Assembly: GCF_900102795.1 (NCBI RefSeq)
Contig: NZ_FMWG01000003.1
Location: 124,001 to 188,000 of the forward strand
Reading direction: 5' to 3'
Origin: Epibacterium ulvae
GTDB lineage: Bacteria; Pseudomonadota; Alphaproteobacteria; Rhodobacterales; Rhodobacteraceae
Length of the DNA: 64,000 nt
Part shown: in pieces, positions 57,661 to 64,000 of the stretch
How the letters are laid out: the number at the start of each line of letters is the position of its first letter
Numbering within the stretch: position 1 is the first letter of the stretch
Position numbers and translations under genes: made by a program
Notes under the pieces: model-generated
Database searches by the model: none
Told to the model about the DNA's origin: nothing
What the model saw: only the letters and a program-made list of their open reading frames with translations

Positions 57661-58418
57661 TATGCATCCACCTCAGCCAGAATATCCGCATAGCCGTTAT
57701 TTTCCACTTCCAGTGCAAGCTCGGGACCACCGGTTTTGACAATGCGACCATCCGCCATGATGTGAACAACGTCAGGTTTGATGTGGTCCAGAAGGCGTTG
57801 ATAATGCGTAATAACCAAGAACCCACGACCCGCATCACGCAGCGCGTTTACACCATCTGCAACCAGTTTCATTGCATCAACGTCAAGACCAGAATCGGTC
57901 TCGTCCAAGATGCACATTTTTGGCTCAAGCATAGCCATTTGCAGAATTTCGTTGCGCTTTTTCTCACCGCCAGAAAATCCAACATTAACTGGACGCTTCA
58001 GCATGTCGGCATCGATCTTCAGCGATTTTGCTTTTGCGCGAACTTCTTTCAGGAAATCACCTGCGGATAGTTCTTCTTCACCGCGTGCCTTGCGCTGCGC
58101 GTTCAACGCGGTGCGCAGAAAGGTCATATTGCCAACACCGGGAATTTCCACGGGATACTGGAACGCAAGGAACAGCCCCGCCGCTGCGCGCTCTTCTGGT
58201 TCCGCTTCCAGCAAATCAGTCCCATCGAGCACCGCTTCGCCATCGGTCACTTCATAACCGTCGCGACCCGACAGCACATAAGACAGCGTCGATTTACCAG
58301 CGCCATTCGGGCCCATGATTGCGTGAACTTTTCCAGCTTCAACCGTCAGATCCACGCCTTTGAGGATTTGCTTTTCCTCTTCTTCAAGTTTGACGTGCAA
58401 GTTTTTGATTTCGAGCAT
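57660..58418 (-). CDS. sufC: Fe-S assembly ATPase SufC
   Basis: 252 residues from ATG 58418, preceded by GAGGAAA; the frame reaches back to 58490 without family similarity. Walker A GPNGAGKST, signature FSGGEKKRNEILQMA, Walker B CILDETDSGLDVDA, His in VITHYQRLL. Non-transport ABC ATPase driving the SufBD clamp. Confidence 0.96.
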   Translation of the reverse strand: MLEIKNLHVKLEEEEKQILKGVDLTVEAGKVHAIMGPNGAGKSTLSYVLSGRDGYEVTDGEAVLDGTDLLEAEPEERAAAGLFLAFQYPVEIPGVGNMTFLRTALNAQRKARGEEELSAGDFLKEVRAKAKSLKIDADMLKRPVNVGFSGGEKKRNEILQMAMLEPKMCILDETDSGLDVDAMKLVADGVNALRDAGRGFLVITHYQRLLDHIKPDVVHIMADGRIVKTGGPELALEVENNGYADILAEVDA

Positions 58419-58491
58419 TTTTTCCTCGTATCTTATTCTGCGGGGCTTGGCCCCGGATGTCTTGGTTCCCGCAAAAAGTGAGCGGGTCATT

Positions 58492-58806
58492 TTATCCCAG
58501 CACCACTGCGGTACCGCTGGCCGAGACCATTAACATGGAGTCGGCAATAACTTCGTAATCGAGATCCACTCCCACGACGGCATTGGCACCCATCGCAGTA
58601 GCGCGTTCTTCCAGTTCGGCCAAAGCTGTCTCGCGAGCATCCTGTAATTTGCTTTCGTAAGCACCAGAGCGTCCACCCACAATGTCGGTGACTGAGGCAA
58701 AGAAATCGCGAACCACATTGGCACCCATGATCGCCTCGCCAACCACGATCCCTTTGTAATCAGCGATCTGATAGCCTTCGACCGAGTTTGTGGTGGTAAT
58801 GATCAT
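58492..58806 (-). CDS. YbjQ-family protein in suf operon
   Basis: 104 residues from ATG 58806 ([14 protein letters not shown]), the family's usual start and size, with AAGGA upstream; an ATG at 58845 adds 13. Pentameric heavy-metal-binding fold of the YbjQ/UPF0145 family: [49 protein letters not shown]. Placement between sufB and sufC suggests a role in metal handling for Fe-S assembly; unproven. Confidence 0.86.
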   Translation of the reverse strand: MIITTTNSVEGYQIADYKGIVVGEAIMGANVVRDFFASVTDIVGGRSGAYESKLQDARETALAELEERATAMGANAVVGVDLDYEVIADSMLMVSASGTAVVLG

Positions 58807-58844
58807 TTTCTGGGGTCCTTTCCCTGAGGTCCACGGTCCGGCCA

Positions 58845-60365
58845 TTAGCCAACGGAACCTTCCAAAGAAATCGCCACAAGCTGTTGTGCTTCCATAGCAA
58901 ATTCCATTGGCAGCGCTTGCAACACTTCTTTGCAGAAGCCGTTTACGACCAAAGCCACGGCCTCCTCTTCGTCCATGCCACGCTGGCGGCAGTAAAAGAG
59001 CTGATCATCATCCACTTTGGATGTGGTCGCTTCATGCTCCACACGAGAGGAGTTATTCTTGACCTCAATATAAGGCACGGTGTGCGCACCACATTCTGAA
59101 CCGATCAGCAATGAGTCACACTGGGTATAGTTCCGGCTGTCCTTCGCTTTTGGGTGCATAGATACCAATCCACGATAGGTGTTTTGTGCCTTGCCTGCCG
59201 AAATCCCTTTGGAAACAATACGCGACTTCGTATTTTTGCCCAAATGCACCATTTTAGTGCCCGTATCAGCCTGCTGGTAGTTGTTGGTGATCGCGATCGA
59301 ATAAAATTCACCTTGGCTTTCCTCACCACGCAGAATGCAGGAAGGATATTTCCAAGTCACGGCCGAGCCGGTTTCGACTTGCGTCCACATCACTTTAGAC
59401 CGATCACCGCGACAGTCCGCACGTTTGGTCACAAAGTTATAGATACCGCCTTTGCCCTCTTCATCACCGGGGAACCAGTTCTGAACGGTTGAGTATTTCA
59501 CCTCAGCATCTTCTTCGACGATGATCTCAACCACAGCGGCGTGCAGCTGCGCTGTATCACGTTGGGGCGCGGTACACCCTTCAAGATAAGACACATATGA
59601 GCCCTTATCGGCAATGATCAACGTGCGTTCAAACTGGCCGGTGTTTTCCGCGTTGATGCGGAAATAAGTCGACAGTTCCATTGGACAGCGTGTGTTTGGC
59701 GGAATGTAAACAAATGAACCATCCGAGAACACAGCGGAGTTAAGCGTCGCGTAATAGTTGTCAGTCACAGGAACCACGGTACCGAGATATTTTTTGACCA
59801 ACTCTGGGTGCTCTTTGATCGCTTCTGAGATTGAACAGAAAATCACGCCTGCTTTTTTCAATTCATCCTGAAAGGTGGTGCCAACAGACACAGAGTCAAA
59901 CACTGCATCAACCGCTACTTTACGGCCTTCTGCTGGCATATCTTCTGCGCCTTCGACGCCAGCCAAAATCATCTGTTCTTTCAAAGGGATGCCAAGCTTT
60001 TCGTATGTGGCCAGCAGCTTGGGGTCGACCTCATCCAGCGACTTGGGTTTGACCTCCATCGACTTGGGACGGGCATAATAATACTGATCCTGAAAATCAA
60101 TTTCAGGGTAATTCACCATCGCCCAATCAGGCTCGTCCATCTTTTCCCAGCGTTCAAAAGCCTGCAGGCGCCATTCGGTCATCCACTCAGGTTCTTCGTT
60201 TTTCTCGGAAATTAGGCGAACGATATCAGGGTTCACGCCTTTGGGCGCGTATTCCATTTCAATATCAGTGTCCCAGCCGTATTTATAAGTGCTGATCGCA
60301 GCCACCGCATCCACGGTCTCCTGATCAACACCATCCTTGACTTGGGTCTGGTCCAAAGCGGCCAT
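58845..60365 (-). CDS. sufB: Fe-S assembly scaffold SufB
   Basis: 506 residues from ATG 60365; the ATG at 60371 abuts AGGAG too closely. [20 protein letters not shown] (split at EHPEL), [27 protein letters not shown] with the conserved Cys, and C-terminal [24 protein letters not shown] (split at TSKVD) with Cys/Glu pair. Builds the cluster with SufC and SufD. Long operon of Fe-S genes on either side. Confidence 0.96.
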   Translation of the reverse strand: MAALDQTQVKDGVDQETVDAVAAISTYKYGWDTDIEMEYAPKGVNPDIVRLISEKNEEPEWMTEWRLQAFERWEKMDEPDWAMVNYPEIDFQDQYYYARPKSMEVKPKSLDEVDPKLLATYEKLGIPLKEQMILAGVEGAEDMPAEGRKVAVDAVFDSVSVGTTFQDELKKAGVIFCSISEAIKEHPELVKKYLGTVVPVTDNYYATLNSAVFSDGSFVYIPPNTRCPMELSTYFRINAENTGQFERTLIIADKGSYVSYLEGCTAPQRDTAQLHAAVVEIIVEEDAEVKYSTVQNWFPGDEEGKGGIYNFVTKRADCRGDRSKVMWTQVETGSAVTWKYPSCILRGEESQGEFYSIAITNNYQQADTGTKMVHLGKNTKSRIVSKGISAGKAQNTYRGLVSMHPKAKDSRNYTQCDSLLIGSECGAHTVPYIEVKNNSSRVEHEATTSKVDDDQLFYCRQRGMDEEEAVALVVNGFCKEVLQALPMEFAMEAQQLVAISLEGSVG

Positions 60366-60383
60366 GGTCATCTCCTAACATCA

Positions 60384-61427
60384 TCACGCCATGCGGGCGC
60401 GGTGTTTCTTTTCTTTGTGCAGCCACGTTTCCGCAAACCGCAATACATCTTCTTCTGTTGTCTCAGGCCCCAGGGAAATACGAATGGCGCTTTGCGCAAC
60501 CTCTTCGGAATATCCCATGGCCGTCAAAACGGCACTCGCACGCACTTTACCACTGGAACAAGCGCTGCCTGCACTGATCGCAAATCCAGCAAGATCCATT
60601 TGCATCACCTGTGTTTCTCCCTTCCAGCCCGGAGTGGCAAAACACAGCGTGTTTGGCAGGCGCCGCATATCTTTCCCGATAAAAATACTCTTAGATTCAC
60701 CTTCTACAAGGGCCAATTCTAGAATATTTCTAAATTGTTCAACTTTCTTCCAAACACCAGCTTCTAAATCACGAACTGCTGCTTCCGCTGCGGCACCGAA
60801 CCCCGCGATTCCAATCACATTTTCAGTTCCGGAGCGCCGCCCCATCTCTTGGCCGCCACCTTTGATTTGAGCGGGTAGATCTGTCCCGCGCTTCATCACC
60901 ACAGCCCCAACACCCTTTGGACCACCAAGCTTATGTGCTGAAATCAAAGCAGCCGTTGTTCCCATCCAGTTGAAAGCGACCGGCAATTTACCAAAAGCTT
61001 GCGTTGCATCTGTCAATGCAAGCCCTTCCGGTAAAACCTGAATGATACCTGTTTCTGAATTCGCCAGCTGCATCGTGGAAATTTCAGGATCAGACACTTG
61101 AACCTTTCCAGCAGTATCAACAGACAAATCCTCTATAGACCAAGCACGGATCGCATCATGCTCAACAGCTGCTCCATGCAGCTGCCGTGCCCCCATAACC
61201 AATGCGGCCCCTTCGGTTGATCCCGATGTGAAAACAACATCCGCACCGTCCGCACCAAAAGCACTGGCCACCTGCTGACGTGCGCGTTCAATGATGGCTT
61301 TTGCCGCACGCCCTTCAGCATGCACAGAAGAGGGGTTACCCACCGCTTCCATTGCCGCAATCATAGCCACCTTCGCTTCAGATCGCAGTGGCGTCGTAGC
61401 GTTGTGATCCAGATAAATACGCTTCAT
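60384..61427 (-). CDS. Cysteine desulfurase, IscS/NifS type
   Basis: 347 residues, shorter than IscS (~404). YLDHNATTPLR start, FTSGSTEGAALV, PLP Lys in ISAHKLGGPKGVGAVV, GGGQEMGRRSGTENV, and AISAGSACSSGKVRAS with the catalytic Cys in a longer loop. Second desulfurase of the operon; 22 bases after the Rrf2 gene and 12 before sufB. Likely the main sulfur donor for this system or for tRNA thiolation. Confidence 0.93.
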   Translation of the reverse strand: MKRIYLDHNATTPLRSEAKVAMIAAMEAVGNPSSVHAEGRAAKAIIERARQQVASAFGADGADVVFTSGSTEGAALVMGARQLHGAAVEHDAIRAWSIEDLSVDTAGKVQVSDPEISTMQLANSETGIIQVLPEGLALTDATQAFGKLPVAFNWMGTTAALISAHKLGGPKGVGAVVMKRGTDLPAQIKGGGQEMGRRSGTENVIGIAGFGAAAEAAVRDLEAGVWKKVEQFRNILELALVEGESKSIFIGKDMRRLPNTLCFATPGWKGETQVMQMDLAGFAISAGSACSSGKVRASAVLTAMGYSEEVAQSAIRISLGPETTEEDVLRFAETWLHKEKKHRARMA

Positions 61428-61449
61428 TTAAACAGAAACCTTATCACCG

Positions 61450-61908
61450 TTAGTCGTCAACGACCTTGAACAGGTTCGGCACTGCCGGACAGGGTGCCAG
61501 TTCGTTTTCGATCACGTCTGACAATCGTGTCTGATGTAAAAAGACGTAAACATGTGCGCTTAGGCTTTCCCACAGTCGATTGGTCAAAGATTGTGCCCGA
61601 CTGCCAGACAAACCGCCAGAGGCGCCAGCGCCCTTGTGCATTGCATCAAGCGTCTCTTCGACCGCAGATAAAATATCGATCACCCGAATTTCCGACGCTG
61701 GTCGGCCAAGACGATAGCCACCACCAGGACCACGTACTGAGACAACCAGTTCTGCGCGACGCAATTTAACAAACAACTGTTCAAGGTAAGCCAGTGATAT
61801 ATCTTGACGTTTCGAAATATCACCCAAAGCAACCAAGGTGTCCTTGGGCTGCATTGCGATATCCGTCAAGGCGACCATCGCATATCTTCCTTTTGTCGAA
61901 AGCTTCAT
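61450..61908 (-). CDS. iscR: Rrf2/IscR-type regulator lacking the Cys cluster
   Basis: 152 residues. Winged helix at ~1-75 (MKLSTKGRYAMVALTDIA, ISLAYLEQLFVKLRRAELV, VRGPGGGYRLGRP). The region that in E. coli IscR carries Cys92/98/104 here reads MHKGAGASGGLSGSRAQ with none; the only Cys is near the C-terminus (LAPCPAV). R. sphaeroides IscR is known to bind a cluster with unusual ligation despite missing cysteines, so this may be the same type. First gene of the suf operon and probably autoregulatory. Confidence 0.9.
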   Translation of the reverse strand: MKLSTKGRYAMVALTDIAMQPKDTLVALGDISKRQDISLAYLEQLFVKLRRAELVVSVRGPGGGYRLGRPASEIRVIDILSAVEETLDAMHKGAGASGGLSGSRAQSLTNRLWESLSAHVYVFLHQTRLSDVIENELAPCPAVPNLFKVVDD

Positions 61909-62022
61909 GCCTATCGGCCTCCTCTGAATTGCGGCAAATTAAAAGGACCGAAAAAAATTGACCTTGCGCAGAACTCTGCGTATCTCATCTTGACGGTGTT
62001 TCGGGTGTGCTCGCTTCACCAA

Positions 62023-62039
62023 TTTAGAACTGTTCTAAA
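62023..62039. promoter_or_regulatory. Palindromic operator before iscR-suf
   Basis: TTTAGAAC-t-GTTCTAAA, perfectly symmetric, ~115 bases upstream of iscR and ~75 upstream of the divergent hydrolase gene. It resembles the iron-responsive IscR (Iron-Rhodo-box) palindrome reported for Rhodobacterales. A second small palindrome cgcagaactctgcg lies at 61967-61980. Confidence 0.7.
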
Positions 62040-62111
62040 CTGACCGAGGGAATTCGTCAAGTATATCCGTCGTTCCGTTTCTGTAAATCGAGAGTAGGAT
62101 TCCAACCGCCC

Positions 62112-62765
62112 ATGCCTGAGGTCATTTTTCCCGGACCCGAAGGTCGCCTAGAAGGCCGCTATCACCCGCAAAAAGAAAAAGATGCGCCCATCGCGATCGT
62201 GCTGCATCCGCACCCCCAGTTTGGCGGGACGATGAACAATAAGGTTGTCTACAACCTGCATTACGCATTCTACAACATGGGCTTTACCGTTTTGCGGTTC
62301 AACTTCCGCGGAGTGGGGCGCAGCCAGGGCGAATATGACCAAGGTGTTGGCGAATTGTCTGATGCAGCCTCAGCGCTGGATTATCTGCAATCGATGAACA
62401 ACAACTCCAAACACTGTTGGGTCGCTGGTTTCTCCTTTGGTGCTTGGATTGGAATGCAGTTGCTTATGCGCCGTCCAGAAATCACCGGCTTCATTTCGGT
62501 CGCTCCCCCTGCAAACATGTACGATTTCTCATTCCTTGCGCCCTGCCCGTCATCAGGTCTGATTATCAATGGAAGCGCAGATCGCGTTGCACCGCCTGCT
62601 GATACTGTAGGACTGGTGAACAAACTGCATGAGCAAAAAGGGATCACCATCACCCATGAAGAGGTCGAAGGTGCGGATCATTTCTTCCAAGACCAGCATA
62701 TGGACACGATGGTTGGCTCCGTCTCTGACTATGTAAAGCGTCGTCTAACGGAAAACTCACGCTGA
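62112..62765 (+). CDS. Alpha/beta hydrolase (COG2945 type)
   Basis: 217 residues. GRLEGRYHPQ, LHPHPQFGGTMNNKVV, FNFRGVGRSQG, GFSFGAWIG (nucleophile Ser in G-x-S-x-G), SGLIINGSADRVAPP (Asp) and EGADHFFQ (His). Small cytosolic esterase/dienelactone-hydrolase relative of unknown substrate. Diverges from the suf operon; one-base overlap with the next gene. Confidence 0.88.
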   Translation: MPEVIFPGPEGRLEGRYHPQKEKDAPIAIVLHPHPQFGGTMNNKVVYNLHYAFYNMGFTVLRFNFRGVGRSQGEYDQGVGELSDAASALDYLQSMNNNSKHCWVAGFSFGAWIGMQLLMRRPEITGFISVAPPANMYDFSFLAPCPSSGLIINGSADRVAPPADTVGLVNKLHEQKGITITHEEVEGADHFFQDQHMDTMVGSVSDYVKRRLTENSR

Positions 62766-63016
62766 TGAGCTCTTTAGATCGGTTAGCTGAGAAGCTCGCG
62801 ACGGATACGCTCAAGATCCAGGACGCGACCGGCGAAGACCGTCTTTATATGGAGGTGGCCCAGGTTTTGGCCACCTCCTCGCAAACACTCGAAGAAGCTT
62901 TTTTAACAGAAATTCGCGTTCACCTCGCCGAACGCAAGGCACGTTCTTTTTTGGAAAACAAGATCGCAACGCTTCAGGCCGAGATCGAGCGTGCAGAAGC
63001 AAAGGGACCTCTGTGA
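62765..63016 (+). CDS. Small hypothetical helical protein
   Basis: 83 residues, acidic, two to three long helices (AEKLATDTLKIQDATGEDRL is split at its turn; ATLQAEIERAEAKGPL), no Cys or Trp. Overlaps the hydrolase stop by one base and the HD gene by four (GTGA), so it belongs to a translationally coupled three-gene unit. Family unknown to me. Confidence 0.75.
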   Translation: MSSLDRLAEKLATDTLKIQDATGEDRLYMEVAQVLATSSQTLEEAFLTEIRVHLAERKARSFLENKIATLQAEIERAEAKGPL

Positions 63017-64000
63017 GACCTGATATTGATGATCAGTTCAAATTCTTAAACGACATTGAAAAACTCCGCGGCGTACAACGCAACAACAGATTACTGGACG
63101 GTTCGCGGCAAGAAAACTCCGCAGAGCACTCCTGGCATCTTGCACTTTTTGCTCTGACGTTGGCAGATTACGCCCCAAGACCGATCAATCCGACCCGTGT
63201 GATGCAAATGCTTTTGCTCCATGACGTGGTTGAAATAGATGTTGGCGACCACCCAATTCACCTTCAAACCGATTGGAAAGCCATCGCAGCGGCTGAACAA
63301 AAGGCAGCGATGCGTATTTTTGGACAACTCCCCGAACCGCAAGGCAAGGCGTTTCTGTCCTTATGGCAGGAATTTGAGGCCGCGACTTCTGCCGATGCTG
63401 TCTTTGCAAAGGTCTTGGATTTCACACAACCCCTGACACAGGTTGTCTTTGCAGATACACCAAGCCAGGAACACATCAGGATCTGTCGTGAAGCAGTTCT
63501 AAATGGGCGTTCAATGCGTCTCAAAGACGATTTTCCAGAGGTTTATCAGCTTGTTCTGAACATGCTAGATGGGAATGCTGCCTCTGGGAACACAACCTTG
63601 CTTTCACGTTTGGCTTTCCTGAACGAAGCAGACAAACTAAAATCAATTTATCGCGCCTCTAAACTGTGCGACGGGTCACGCCATGAGAACTCAGCTGAAC
63701 ATTCCTGGCACATTATGCTATATGCTTGGGTTTTGGCCGAACATGCAGAACAGCCCGTCGACCTAAACCGCGTCCTAATGATGCTGCTTTTACATGACTT
63801 GGTTGAAATTGACGCGGGTGATACTCCGATCCATGGGAAAATCTCAGCCGAGGATCTCGCTGCTTTAGAAGCAAGTGAGGATGCAGCAGCCACGCGTATA
63901 TTTGGCTTACTCCCCGCAGAGCAAGGAACTGCTTTCCTACAAATCTGGCGTGAATTTGAAGCAGCTGAAAGCGAGGATGCGCGTTTTGCCAAAGCTATTG
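63013..64000 (+). CDS. Tandem HD-domain hydrolase, 3' end beyond window
   Basis: GTG start at 63013 inside the previous stop (GTGA). 329 codons seen, no stop before the edge. Two YfbR/HD_3-type domains in tandem: domain 1 has NSAEHSWH (~39), LLLHDVVEIDVGD (~70) and AKVLDF (~135); domain 2 repeats NSAEHSWHIML (~230), LLLHDLVEIDAGD (~262) and AKAI at the edge. Both keep the His/His-Asp/Asp metal set, so both look active, perhaps as nucleotide or 5'-nucleotidase-like phosphohydrolases. The usual family member is one domain of ~190 residues, so this is a duplication-fusion. Confidence 0.85.
   Translation, partial: MRPDIDDQFKFLNDIEKLRGVQRNNRLLDGSRQENSAEHSWHLALFALTLADYAPRPINPTRVMQMLLLHDVVEIDVGDHPIHLQTDWKAIAAAEQKAAMRIFGQLPEPQGKAFLSLWQEFEAATSADAVFAKVLDFTQPLTQVVFADTPSQEHIRICREAVLNGRSMRLKDDFPEVYQLVLNMLDGNAASGNTTLLSRLAFLNEADKLKSIYRASKLCDGSRHENSAEHSWHIMLYAWVLAEHAEQPVDLNRVLMMLLLHDLVEIDAGDTPIHGKISAEDLAALEASEDAAATRIFGLLPAEQGTAFLQIWREFEAAESEDARFAKAI

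Overview
The window reads as chromosomal DNA of a marine alphaproteobacterium of the roseobacter group (Rhodobacteraceae sensu lato). The basis is gene content: ChpT of the CtrA phosphorelay, an L21 protein with a C-terminal helix-hairpin-helix extension, an IscR-like Rrf2 regulator without the usual cysteine cluster, a long suf operon carrying Yip1-type membrane genes, olsBA, PAS_5 and IalB proteins, and a virulence-factor/metF/pterin-methyltransferase trio. No rRNA operon, CRISPR array or replication origin was seen.

Layout. 1-3340: accessory end with a truncated GTG-start gene, a YopT-like (C58) cysteine protease gene, two copies of an ~85-bp repeat, a detached copy of the 3' end of tRNA-Arg, and the intact tRNA-Arg(CCG). 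3492-8715: murein enzymes (DUF882 peptidase, L,D-transpeptidase), then lpxD, an acyl carrier protein and a FabF-type synthase. 8782-15239: IalB, two candidate small RNAs, a HerA-like ATPase, a PQQ sugar dehydrogenase, a GlxA-type regulator and class II DAHP synthase. 15464-18649: PAS_5 protein, YicC, guanylate kinase, gamma carbonic anhydrase. 18759-27392: phosphate control block phoR, pstSCAB, phoU, phoB with a clear Pho box; a second C58-like gene sits between phoR and pstS on the opposite strand. 27415-29654: LysR regulator diverging from glutaryl-CoA dehydrogenase. 29655-35043: gene-poor accessory stretch with tRNA-Ser(CGA), two decayed inverted IS3-family copies, a third C58-like gene and a third copy of the repeat. 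35050-44671: DUF2059 protein, rplU-rpmA, obgE-proB-proA, chpT, olsBA. 44856-46620: rpsB-tsf. 47070-53946: LuxR solo with aroQ, a crotonase-fold protein, a folate/C1 trio, ppx, rlmE and a 51-codon gene. 54104-61908 (minus): iscR, iscS-like, sufB, ybjQ-like, sufC, sufD, two membrane proteins, sufS. 62112-64000: alpha/beta hydrolase, a small protein and a tandem HD-domain protein that runs off the window.

The most notable content is a dispersed set of four effector-like genes (1-881, 1349-2854, 19905-20897, 32926-33870). Three keep a Cys/His/Asp triad in the C58 context with the His-Asp spacing (15-16 residues) known from YopT and AvrPphB. All four share a motif [VI][FY]xEA[NS] at nearly the same place (about residues 46-56) in an otherwise disordered, Pro/Gln/Ser/Ala-rich N-terminus, which suggests a common delivery or chaperone-recognition signal. 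Three of the four lie beside tRNA genes, and a short repeat recurs next to them. No secretion apparatus is encoded here, so delivery is inference.
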